Shown: positions 14,001 through 24,894 of the stretch, in pieces
Layout: the number at the start of each line of letters is the position of its first letter
Numbering within the stretch: position 1 is the stretch's first letter
Assembly (NCBI RefSeq): GCF_000189635.1
Contig: NW_002476319.1
Span: 434,001-498,000, forward strand
Origin: Tetrahymena thermophila SB210
Lineage: Eukaryota; Ciliophora; Oligohymenophorea; Hymenostomatida; Tetrahymenidae
Direction of reading: 5' to 3'
DNA: 64,000 nt
Made by a program: the position numbers and the translations under genes
The notes under the pieces: model-generated
Databases searched by the model: none
Seen by the model: only the letters and a program-made list of their open reading frames with translations
What the model was told of the DNA's origin: nothing

Positions 14001-14949
14001 AGATTTCGCAAAGTTATCTACAAAAGAAATTCATCTAAATGCAAATATGAAAAAAACTGGTAAATAAGTTGTTTTATCTTCTTAGATATTTGACTAAAAG
14101 GTAAAGTATCTATAGTCATTGACTTAGATTATGATTTTATTCGTTTTGGCTTAAATTTACTTTGGTGCTAGCATAATATATATTTCAGTAGAACAAAATA
14201 ATATCAAGGATTCTTTGGCAGTTGATAAAATATGTTAACAAACAAATTTAGCTATGAATTCCTTTACGTATTCTTCTGAAATTTTAGTATTTGAAGGTGT
14301 TATTAGAGCCTAATTTCCTGATTTTAATTAACTTGATAGAAATGGCTTTTTAACTTTGCAGAAATAAGGTTAGCAACAAATGAGTATATTTACATCAAAC
14401 CTTTAAAATACATTATCAAAATTTAATGTATTTGATAGTTAGACTCTTAATAATGTGAATTCGTTGGTGAAATAGGATATTTGCTAGGTTTTAACTTGCT
14501 AGTAAAGCTAAAACAGCTCATATACAAATGGTATTGTAGGCATTATTTAGTAGTAAATAAATATAGTTGCTTCTTTTAATGACATTACTTAAAGTCCAAC
14601 CACCCCAACTGATAATGACTAAATTCTCAAATTTCTTTTGCTGTAAGAATAAATAAATAATTTATTATAAGCGTTTAATATACCTTTATAAGCAATGCAG
14701 TAGCTAATCTAATATTTTACAGATGGAAATAAAAATACTATAAATAGCCTGATCATCTTCATAGAACTCTATGTAATTGTGGTAGGTTTATTTATAGTTA
14801 TTGTATCAGTATACTCCACTTTTAGACTAATGAGTAAATTGAAAAATTAAACCTAAGAAATAAACTTTTTACTAACCTTCATACCCCATGAAAAAATGAC
14901 TGAAGAAGCAACCCTCCATATGCTTAAATCACTATCTAATTGCTACTGA
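8046..14949 (+). CDS. Large multi-membrane PAS-domain protein
   Basis: Eight exons (8046-9626, 9689-9945, 10417-10840, 10894-11235, 11296-11475, 11530-13149, 13369-13775, 13842-14949) add up to exactly 1972 codons plus TGA. Residues about 45-340 are a string of hydrophobic helices. Near 418 is a His/Cys cluster, HRQKCNDPECVCH. A PAS domain starts near 668 (NIDYIIISVSKDRGKM ... MPSFIGNIHNNLVENM ... FPMNIYINHLY). A long Q/N/E-rich linker follows. Four further membrane segments lie near 1394, 1586, 1698 and 1906. The architecture resembles a large ciliate family annotated as PAS/S-box transmembrane proteins. No histidine kinase, cyclase or phosphodiesterase domain is seen, so the output is unknown. 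A sensory role at a membrane is inference. Confidence 0.8.
9946..10416 (+). other. Unusually long intron of the PAS-protein gene
   Basis: Joining the GTAAATT donor at 9946 to the AACAG acceptor at 10416 keeps the frame (phase 2) and gives EISKLEGTQIRNN. At 471 nt it is much longer than its neighbours (53-219 nt). It contains TGA-free stretches around 10047-10217 and 10220-10397 that could be alternative or decayed exons. Confidence 0.55.
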
Positions 14950-15163
14950 TTAATTTTATATTTTTTTTATTTTTATGCTATTACAAAGTAATATCTTTGC
15001 AATCTGTATAAGATATCTGTTTATTTTATATATTTTTTGTTACAGCTTTAACCAACTTGAAAAGAGTTTTGCAAAAATTTAGATTTTAATTTGACAAAAT
15101 AAAACAAACACACACATTTTTATTACATATTTATAGCTTTTTTATTAATTAAATTTAATTTTT
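14950..15163. other. Short convergent spacer
   Basis: Only 214 bases separate the stop of the PAS gene from the stop of the next, oppositely oriented gene. Both 3' ends and polyadenylation signals must lie here. Confidence 0.6.
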
Positions 15164-17927
15164 TCATTATTATTAATTAATAACATGCTCAAGTGATTGA
15201 GCTTGTATTAGAAGCATCTAAAGTAAATCCTATTCTAAAAGCAGGCTCTATGTCTTTTGATTAATTTAATTATTATTAACTATACAATTTACTATTTACT
15301 TATTATTTTTGTTCTCTTTCGTTTCTGAAAATTTAAAACTGGCTTAGCTATTGTTGAGAGAATCTGATTTTAAAAGTAATTAATGAAAAATTATATAAAA
15401 TTTTTTTTAATTATTTTACCTCTTCCAGTATTTTTAATTAGATATTACTATAGCAAATCTTAATTCTAAGTGCTTTTACAATCTACTTCGCTATCAGATT
15501 TCAAACACTTTGGACACAAAATACTTTTTTCTAAATAAAATTAAAAAAATAATTTAAGAAAATAAAAAATTTTTATTTTTTACTTAAGGACTCTTAAGAA
15601 AGGTCTTTTGAGAGAATTTCATTTAAGAAATTTTCAAAATTTTTATCAAACTTTATATCAATCATATCATAAGATAAGTTTAATTTATTCATGAACTATT
15701 TTTTAATGTTCTACAACTCATCTTAGGCATATTTCAAAATATTTTCATAAAAATAGCTCGTATTAATATTATTCTTTCTTTAAAATGCATTCTAAATATT
15801 TTAGGTTAATTAGAATACAGTAACTCCTATTTCTTCTAAGTTTTATTGACTCTATTAAGTTAAGTCTAACATTTATTTCTAAAAATTAAATTATAAAATG
15901 ACTAATGTTTCAAATAAATAATAAAAAAACCTTTTAGTTCTCAAGAAAGTTGACAAATTTGTAATCAAAACACTTAATAATTTATTCTTTTAAATGCTCT
16001 TAATATCCATCTTAACTTATTTGTTCAATCAAATTAGAATTCTGACACTTTTATCTCTTCATAGCTTCCATTTAACTTTTTATTTCACAGTTTTCTTTTT
16101 CAAGCTCTTAAATTTTTTTCTTAGAAATAAAAAATTATTATTTGGCTTTTAATTTATTTAAATAGAGAATTTACTTCTAAAGAAGTTGTATAATTTTTGG
16201 ATTATTTAATGAGTTATTCCTTTTCATGTATGCTAACTTTAAGAGAGTCTATTTTTTACCTTCCAGATTCAAGCAATAAAACACACTCTTCTAATTCTTT
16301 TTTCATGTTTATATTCTCACTTTCAATATAGTTGCTTTTTCCTCTTTTCTTTTCAATATTTTAGTTTTGTTGCTGATTTTGTAGAGAATTGTTGGAGGCT
16401 ATTTAATCTTACGAACAATCTTCTTAAAATTTAGAATTTTTATATTTTATTGAAGTTGGGGTAAGATTATTATGTCGCTCTTAAAGATTTCCTGTCTATA
16501 TTTAACTTATTCTTAATAGTTCTTTTAATCTAAACCTCAGTTTTTCATTTTCATCTTTTAAATTTTCCTACTCCCTATTTAATCTTTCACTTTCAATTGC
16601 GCTTTCTATAAAATATTGCTTGTATTTTTAGACCTAAGATCTATACTGATCGCCAAAACCTTACTGATCATTCTATCTTATTGAGAATGGTGACTATCCC
16701 CTTGAAGAAAGAGGGGCTTCTTGTTTCTATAAAAAAGAATTATTAGACTAATTATCAGAATAATGCTTAACAGAGTTAACTCTCTCTAGCTTTTTATTAC
16801 AATTTTATTCTTAATCTAAAAAGCTAGCTCTACTGATTGTATGAGAGCTTGTTTAGAAATTAGATTTACTTTCAAGAGGTGTTACTAAATTATTTAACAT
16901 ACCTCCCATTTAACAATTTTAGTACTTAAAAAGCAGTCCTTCATTTTATTATTTAATGCTTGCTTATTCAGCTGTTCTTTTTTATTGATCTTCTAATATT
17001 GTTTCATAGTCTTTTTAAGTGAATTTTTTATCTATATAAGAATACTTGTCTTTAAGCTTCTAAATTCTATTTAGAGACTCGTTAAATTGATCACATCTGA
17101 AGTTATTACTATTTTTAGGAGTTAGATTTTCATTTTTTGGAGTGGTTAAAACAGAAGAAGTTATTTTCTTAGATGTTATTTCATGGCTTATATTTTAATT
17201 GTTTAAAATATCACCTAAAATGTTTCTCTTGATACTCTAAAAGCTTGGCTCTTTTTGAATAAATAAACTACCTTAAGAATTATCTTTCTTAAAGCTATTT
17301 TACTTAGAAATGAGATACTGTTTTACATTAACTGTTTCTGCTTAGTTTTATTACAATGAGTCATTTTAATTATTTTGTTTTAGAGAAATGTTATTTGTTT
17401 AGCTGCTATTTGTAGTAGAAGAGCAAGGATTGTTTACTTACATTGAATTTTAAGAAAAATCAATATATCTTTTATGAGATTCTTTACTATCGCTCCCTAC
17501 TATTATTGAAGACTAAGGAGGTAAGTAGTAAGATGCTGGTGACTCTATTTTATTTTAAGATTACTAGTTAAATTTAATTTAACTTTGATTGCAATCTATG
17601 GCTTAAACTTAGCAAGGAATTCTACTATAACCCTTTTTAAATTCTTAATAATTAGCAGTAGCAGAAGAAGCAAGGTGAGGTTTATTTTCTTTCTCTGAGT
17701 TTTCTTCAAAATAACAAGAATTCATTTTTTATAACTTTTAATAATTATTTCCAGTCTGTTTATAATTATACATTTTAATACAATTATTACAAAAATTTAA
17801 TATTTAAAGTTACATTCTGGTGGCTAGCTGCTTGTTATGGAGTAAAGCTAAACTTGTTTAAATTATTTAATGATCCAGATGACTAAAAAGGAAGGTTGTA
17901 ATCTTTTTTCTGATTAAACTAACTCAT
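15164..17927 (-). CDS. Q/N/S-rich coiled-coil protein, function unknown
   Basis: Six exons (17927-17814, 17755-16175, 16119-15931, 15878-15584, 15530-15420, 15363-15164) give 829 residues with consistent phases. The start MSQFNQKK was chosen because the downstream exon needs a phase-0 donor. The first ~430 residues are low-complexity Ser/Asn/Gln text with short charged helices. From about residue 430 there is a coiled coil (ERLNREQENLKDENEKLRFR; LKVSIHEKEQLIKQS; IQELEKENCEIKSQME). Near the end is a CPKC pair. No catalytic domain is recognised. Ciliate proteins of this build are often basal-body or cortical, but nothing here proves that. The donor at 15930 (GTTTTTT) is weak. Confidence 0.7.
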
Positions 17928-18865
17928 GTTATAAAGTATGAAAATATTTGAAGTTCTAGTAATAATATTTTTTTTCTAAAAAGTTAATTCGCAAAAATAA
18001 TTAATTAAGATTGATTTTTGAATTTAATATAGTTATGAAGTCAAATTAATTCATTATCTAAACTCCTTTTTGCATTATAAATAACAAACAAAAATAAATA
18101 TTAGCAATTTATAAATAAATTCATTTGCATTCATTTTTGATTGAAAATTTAAAGTAAACAAAAATATACGTTAAAAATTTTTTTAATTGTTATTAAATTA
18201 TCAAATAAATTAGAAAATATATTAATTAATAAAATCCATATATTAGCATCAATCCATATATGTATCTATCTATCTTTTTTAAAATACAAATTGTTATTTC
18301 ACATTTTCAGCTTTGAATTTATTTTTTAATTCTTTAAATTTAACATAACTTTAATTCAATTTAAAAATTGAAAAAAGCACTTCAAGTTAAATGAAAGATA
18401 AGTAATTAAGTATTAAGTAAGCATTAAGATAAAATTCATATTTAGTAGACATTCTAGTTAATATTGAATATTATCTATTTTAATTAATTAATTTTTCAAA
18501 AATTGTTTAATTTTAAGAAAATTAATTGAATTATTTTTTGTAAAAAGTAAATTAAAAAAAAATATTTGCTAGTATTTTATTAAACTTTGATAAATAATAC
18601 AAAATTTACCAATAAATATTAATTTTTTATTATAAGTATTAGTTGATTTACATTTTTGTGATTAAGGATGGTTGGATGGATGAATGGATCATCTTAAATT
18701 AAATTATAAAATTTAATAACTAAATTAATTTATAACAATTAAAAACGTAATTAATTATTTAATTTATCTAAACTCAATCAATTCATTCTATTGCCGTTTA
18801 TTTATTTATTATTTATTTATGTATGCATTTTAAATAGCTTCAGTAAGTTTAAACCTTTATGTCCT
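17928..18865. other. Intergenic spacer
   Basis: A/T-rich spacer between the coiled-coil gene start and the end of the next minus-strand gene. A short (CTAT)n run lies near 18263. Nothing else is recognised. Confidence 0.6.
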
Positions 18866-19858
18866 TCAAAACGAGGAGGAGTCTTTTAAGTCAGATGCAA
18901 GTATTCTCCTCGAGTAATACTTTTACATATCCTTTCTATGCTTAAGGAAAGATGTAGCTGCTTTATAAGCATAAAACACTCCTAAAGAGAAAAGGAAAAA
19001 GCTTGCTATAGATTTAATACTAAAGTGATGGCTAACTATTTCTTGAATTTCATATTTTCTTTTTGCAATCACTTCTGGAATATCAAAATTTATGATACGA
19101 TTTTTTAAATCTAATATTACTGATCCATAAACCATGATTTAATCACCAATCTTTATGCCTATTTAATTTTAAGTAAATCCAATGAGCAAGATTGTTCCTG
19201 GTTGAAGTTTTAAATTTGCTTTAATTGTTTCATTAAATTTCTCTAGGTAAGCTACTGGCTTCAAAGCTCTCTCTACATTCGTCTTTTTTGTACCAAAGTT
19301 AGTAATTAAGCATTTTATCGAGCCTGATTCAAATTCTGTCAACTATTTATTTTGATTTTTTTTAAGCAACCAATTTTTAGCTTCTTTTATTTGTTGATTC
19401 GGGTTAACTACTTCAAAAAATTTTATGGCTTTATTATCACTTAGTTCATTACGTTTTTCTAGTTTATTTTAATTGTAATAATTCATCATGTAAATTTTAT
19501 CTATCTTCATCCTCTAATAAACCAATCCCATCTTTTTAGGATCTAAACATGGAATCATGTGGTTTGAATCTACTTCTCCTCTCACCAGAAATTTACCTGG
19601 TACTTTTACTCTGCCCTAATCTTATTGCTATAATTCTATTAAATTCTTTCTATAACTGCTACTGATCAAATCAAACAACTCTTAAGGAAGTAGAGGATCT
19701 GTATCTTCAAGCTCCAACATTTTTTTTTTTTGCTTATAAATGAAGAAACTAAAAATACTACTAATACTAATACATAGAAAACTTCCTATGCCATATAAAA
19801 AACTCTAAGTTAAATGATCAATAATCTTATATGCCTATGTGCCTTTAGAAGAAGACAT
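18866..19858 (-). CDS. Two-membrane-segment protein, possibly MUL1/GIDE-like without RING
   Basis: A single intronless frame of 330 residues runs from ATG at 19858 to TGA at 18866-18868. A hydrophobic segment lies at about residues 20-43 and a second at about 283-300 (ASFFLFSLGVFYAY), leaving a soluble loop of roughly 240 residues between them. The loop contains KFLVRGEVDSN, a SGSIKCLITNFGTKK stretch and IGIKIGDQIMVYGSVILD. That layout, membrane / loop with 'RGEV' and 'G...VYG' elements / membrane, recalls the BAM domain of MUL1/GIDE mitochondrial or peroxisomal proteins. The C-terminal RING finger of that family is absent: after the second helix only 30 residues remain. The match is weak and the function is not assigned. 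Confidence 0.7.
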
Positions 19859-20616
19859 TCCGAGCTATCTTAGTTATAAATTTATGTTGAAATTAAATTA
19901 TTTTGCTTCCACTCTTTTTTTTTACTTTATGAGATTAAAAGAGATAGATTGATAGATAGATATTTAATAATAATTTACTTTAGAAATAAATTTTGTAGCG
20001 TTTGATACGATGATTATTCAATTGAATTTAGCAGACAACGAATGGCCTGGTCTCTCTGAAATAAAATAAAGACTTATTGTTAAAAGCCTTAATATCTTAA
20101 AAATTTTACTTATCAACTACAATATAATCTTAATTTTATAGCTTCTAATGAAATATTTTAAATCTTTCAGATTTTATAAAATTTATTTAAATTCTATGAA
20201 AATATTCCAATTTAATTTCTATTTAAATTGCTAGAGAACCTTATTTATTTTTATTTTTTTTATAAAAATTTTTTTTAAGAAGGTTAGTTAGTTAGTTAGC
20301 TAGTTAATAACTCCTCATAAAAATTAATTTTTTGATAGAAAATTTCGTAGTATATAGAAATTTGTGATATTATTTTCTAGAAAAGGCTATAAATATTATA
20401 AATAATTTTTACTCAAATCACAAACTATGACTTTTGAAAACAACTATGACGATTTTACATTCCAGAAATATTCTTTTAACATTTTTAATATTACTTCTTT
20501 ATTTATTTATTTTCATTTGGGTTCACACTTTTTTAAATTTCAAGAAATTTTATTTGAAATTTATTATCTATATCTAATTAGAAATATCGAAATTTCTATT
20601 TATTTCTTACTACTTT
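19859..20616. other. Intergenic spacer with GTTA repeat
   Basis: A/T-rich spacer. A (GTTA)n tract at 20283-20308 is the only structure noted. A plus-strand frame begins at 20427 and runs to 20844, overlapping a minus-strand candidate; neither is firmly supported. Confidence 0.5.
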
Positions 20617-20862
20617 TCAATTTTTATTGTTAAATTCCTAATCTAAATCTACTATAAAACTAAAATGCTTAATTCCTAAATGATTCAATTCTTCTTCTGA
20701 CAAGTCCTAATACTACATATATGATAAATATGGACAAAAATTAAACCAATTTAAATAGAATTTTACACAAAACAGAATAATGTTTCCATAATCAAATTTA
20801 TGGTATAAAAGAATAAGAGTGTCTGTCTATTTGATTTCATTTTTTAGATTCTACTTTATCAT
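20617..20862 (-). CDS. Possible small gene or exon, unknown
   Basis: A minus-strand frame of 81 residues (ATG at 20862, TGA at 20617-20619) reads with balanced amino-acid use, for example LILLYHKFDYGN and DLSEEELNHLGIKHFSF, unlike the Phe/Ile/Asn-only text of random A/T DNA. A second stretch upstream (ATG at 20998, LLINIKQESKPFERL) is in another frame and could be a preceding exon, but I found no clean splice joining the two. A plus-strand frame of 139 codons overlaps it. With TGA as the only stop, open frames of this size arise by chance, so this is a weak call. Confidence 0.3.
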
Positions 20863-20998
20863 TTTATATAAAATAATCTATTTTAAGAAAAAATAATCTA
20901 TTTTAAAAACGTAAAATATATTATTTTTCAAAGTCAAACTAATATGATAGTCTTTCAAAAGGTTTACTTTCTTATTTAATATTTATGAGTAAACTCAT

Positions 20999-21628
20999 AT
21001 TTTAAATCAGCAGTAATAAAAAATATACCTTAAAATATAAACTATTTATATAGCTTATTCATATTTAAGTTAGAAATCCAAACCATTTTTCAATATCTTT
21101 TGTACCTTGATATTAATTTAAAAAAAACCATTTTAATAAAACTAAAAATTAAAAAATTTTATTATGAATTACTAACTATCGTTTTGTTAATTTTATAAAT
21201 TAGAAATATTTAATAACTTTAATTTTTTAATTTTTGTAAATTTATTACAATTTTTATGAAAAATATTTATATAAAACCATCTCTTTTTTTAACAATAAGC
21301 TATTTAAATATGTGTTTAGATTTTACTTAGCTCAGTTATGAGCATATTATTTTATTTATTTACTGATAACTATCAATTTGTAAATTATTATTATATTATA
21401 ATTTGAATAAATAAAAAATTTAATCTTAATAAACAAATAACACTTTTAAAATTATGTTAATGATTTATTTAATGAAAATTTAATTCGATTTATAAAAACC
21501 ATTTTTCTAAAAAAACAAAATATAGAAATACATATTAAAAAACGTTAATAGATAATAGAGATTTAATTGAATTTTTAGCAATTAGATTATTTAATTTTAA
21601 CAATTACTTAAATATAAATTTATTTATA
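20999..21628. other. Intergenic spacer
   Basis: Very A/T-rich. A short minus-strand stretch near 21030-21120 reads VQKILKNGLDFQLKYEQ but has no start or splice context. No feature is assigned. Confidence 0.5.
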
Positions 21629-22120
21629 TCATATTAATAATAAACATAATAAAATGAGAGAACTAAATAATAGAATATTTGATTTTTATGTAGCAGCACA
21701 ACCAGATTAATCTGACTTAGCATACTGTAAGGAAGATCCATTACAAGCAAGACAATCAGAGTCACTCCATGTATTTTTGGTTCTAGAACTTCCACACGTT
21801 GCAGATGCTGCAACGCATCCTGTCATTTAAGTGTTAGAATATACTGCCTTTACTGAGCTACTAGTAGTACCTTGGCAAGATAAGCAGAAGAGGTCAGATG
21901 CACCAACAAGTCCAGATGATGTATTAGTAGGGCAATTATTTATAGCACATTTTCCAGTACTAGCACCATTTTACCAAGCTAAGCCAGATGGAGTTGTAGG
22001 AACTTAAGGACAATTACCAGAAGTTGTGCATGCAGTGCCTGAACAAGTAACGTCAGCACCTTAGATGGTAAATACAAAATTGACTAAAACTGAAAATAAA
22101 ATTAATTTTAAGATAACCAT
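21629..22120 (-). CDS. Small Cys-rich surface protein (immobilization-antigen type)
   Basis: An intronless frame of 163 residues. The N-terminus (MVILKLILFSVLVNFVFT) is a signal peptide. The middle is Cys/Ser/Thr/Gly/Ala-rich with paired cysteines in repeating order (CSGTACTT, FCLSCQGTT, DCLACNGSS, DQSGCAAT). The last ~17 residues (ILLFSSLILLCLLLI) are hydrophobic and directly terminal, typical of a GPI-attachment signal. This is the plan of ciliate immobilization antigens: secreted, disulphide-rich, GPI-anchored coat proteins of cell surface and cilia. It is shorter than the classical 250-450 residue antigens, so it carries fewer repeats. Base composition is clearly richer in G+C than its surroundings. 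The class is likely; the exact locus is unknown. Confidence 0.8.
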
Positions 22121-24071
22121 TATTTTATTTAATCTAATATTTTTTTATTTTGATATTTTTGATAAAAAGATTTATATAAACTGAGAAAGACTATTACGTA
22201 TTTAAATTATTAAATTGAATAATATTACATCATCAAATTTTAATGAAATATAAAAGTAATTGATGAAAATAAATTTCAATTATTTTAATAATCCTAATAA
22301 AGTTAATTGATAGCTTTAATTGATTAAACTAATTTGTAATAATTAGAGATTAGTAAAATAAATTATAAAGATTAAATAAATAAAGATAAAGTGTTCTTAT
22401 CAAAGTAGGGTCTATGTTTAAAAATATGTACTACCACTATAAAATAGACTATAATAATAAATTAAATTTTTTCTCCTCCTCTAAAGATGATACAATTGTA
22501 TAATAATTACATAAATTCAATACTAAAATTATCTATTTAATTTTTTATAATATCAAAATTATTGTAAGTAATCTATATTGTTATTTTTCATTTGTAGAAT
22601 ATATCAAATGACCTAAATTAATTAAATATTTATGATATATTTAAAAATTCTAAGAAAAAATAATTAATAACATTGAGTATTTATTATAATTAATTATAAT
22701 TCAATTTTTTAAACATTGAAATAATTTTATGTTTTCTTTTTCAAAAATGAATTAAATTAAGAATAAATTTAATAATTAATATTAACAAATAAATCTTCAT
22801 AAAGGCTCTCTAAAAATACAGATTTCAATTTAAGTTTTTTTATTTTTTATCTAATTTTAGTGAAAACTTTCTTCAATTTAAAATGAAAATTAAGTTTGTG
22901 GATAAATAATAATTATTAGTTTTAAAACAGATGAAAAATTTACTTATTTTAAATTTATTCTAACATAAATTTATTTATAATAGACACAAAAAACTCTCTA
23001 ATATAACAATTTATTGTTAGCTAGCTATTAGATAAAATTGAGAATTCTTAAAAACTATCTACAAATTAATTTAACTTCAATCTTGATTTTTTGGTCATTC
23101 TTTTAACTATTTAATGTTTATTTTATAAAAGTGAAAATATAGAATTTTTTTAACGATTTCTATTCAAAGATTTTTCAAAATTCAATAAAAATATTCATAC
23201 ATTTATTTATAAGAAATTGTTAAAAATTAATAATTAAATATTTTAAATAAAAAAATTAAATAAAACCATCATCAGAGGCCATTTTACTTCTAAAATGAAA
23301 ATAAGAGAGAATTAAAATGAAATAAAAATAATATTTAAATCAAAATAATTAGTAATACTTTTTAATTAATTATGTTTCAAATAACTTAAGAAAATGATTA
23401 TTTTTATAATTTAAACAAGCTTAAAATATTAAAAAAATATTCTAATTTCTAAATAAATTAATAAATGCATTAATTAATTTATTAAAAAATACTACTTAAT
23501 TCAAAAAAACTAAAAAATTTTTTTAAAAGTTGATTTTATTTTATTTTAATTTTTATAAATAGAAAAATATTTTAATCTTTATATACCAACGTTCTTTAAT
23601 TAAGTTATAGGAAAAAATAATTTTGTAGAATTTTTACACCTTAACTAAGAAAATTTGCATAAAACATAATTTTTATATTTATAAATTGATTATCGAAAAT
23701 ATGTAGGTAGATGATTTAGTAATTATTTAACTTAAATATAATGAATAGCAAAATATTTTTATTCAGTTACTAATTAAGCTTTAAGAGAAACTACTATTTT
23801 TCTAAATTTCTAAAAAAAAGAATAGTTTAGAATCCTTTTTATTTTTTATAATAAATTATTTCACTAAATATGGCTTTATAAATTATGAATTGACAAAATA
23901 TTTTATTTAAAACAATAAAAATTCTTATAAAAGAATGAAGATATTAATACAATTTAATAAGTATTATTAGAATAACTATTAATAAATAAATAAATGAATA
24001 CTGATTTTTTTATTAATTTCTATATATTTAGCTATTTTTATACCATAAATTTGAATTTATTAAATTTTAAT
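22121..24071. other. Long A/T-rich intergenic spacer
   Basis: Almost 2 kb of near-pure A/T between the surface-protein start and the end of the methyltransferase gene. No coding frame, RNA gene or repeat family is recognised. Confidence 0.6.
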
Positions 24072-24830
24072 TCACTATTGTTTGCTTTCTTCTTTTAAAT
24101 TGCTTTAATCATCTTATCCTTAAGGTACTTTACTAATTTATTCTTCGTTTTAATCCTAATTTTAAGATGACTCTTTTTCTTCATCACTTTGAGAATCTTT
24201 TTCTTGCTGTTCTCCTTCAATAGCTGCTTAGTCTTAGAATTTTTCACCAAATATTTATGATTCTTAATATCCTGCCCAAAGAGCAAAGTGGTGGAAAATA
24301 ATAGATGCTGCACAAGAAACATTAAGACTAGCTGTCTTATTTGTGTATTAAGGAATATAAACAAAATGATCGCATATTTTCTTATGAGCTTCGATTAAAC
24401 CTGCTCCCTCATTACCCATAAGAAAAACAGTATCTCCTTAAAATGGGTGAGTAACTACACTTTTGCTATCAGGTGTTATTTCAACACCACAAACCTTAAT
24501 GTTATTTTATACAAAATATTGCTTTGCTTCTTTCAAGTTCTTAAAAACGTCAAACTGCATTTAAGCTTGGGTACCATGATTTCCAAACATTTAAAACTCC
24601 TTAACAACTCTATGTAATACCCTTTTTCTCTTTCTTTCATCACCTTCTACTTCCTCATTAAAGATATCTTCATTTTTGCTAATCAAAAATACTTTTTCGA
24701 AGTTAAATGCTGAAGCACTTCTAATAATAATTCCCATGTTATTTTTTTTACCAATGTTATGCAACAATAAATAACCTTTAGGAAGCTTATTAGTGTTTTA
24801 CATATCTTAATTCTATTAAACTATATCCAT
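24072..24830 (-). CDS. SpoU/TrmH-family RNA 2'-O-methyltransferase
   Basis: An intronless frame of 252 residues. The three SPOUT signature motifs are all present: motif 1 NNMGIIIRSASAF (Asn31, Arg37), motif 2 FLMGNEGAGL (Asn-Glu-Gly at 140-142) and motif 3 IPQYTNKTASLNVSCAAS (Ser168-Leu-Asn). These build the trefoil knot that binds S-adenosylmethionine. The enzyme should methylate the ribose 2'-OH of tRNA or rRNA. There is no N-terminal substrate-binding domain. Instead the ~55 C-terminal residues are an acidic Gln/Glu/Asp/Ser tail (for example QQEKDSQSDEEKESS), unusual for bacterial relatives. No targeting peptide is obvious. The family is secure; the target nucleotide is unknown. Confidence 0.9.
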
Positions 24831-24870
24831 TAATTACTTTATTCAAACAATTTTAATTTATGATTAAAAA

Positions 24871-24894
24871 TATTATTATTATTATTATTATTTT
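24871..24894. repeat. (ATT)n microsatellite
   Basis: About eight uninterrupted ATT units, 40 bases upstream of the SpoU-family start codon (minus strand). Confidence 0.85.
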
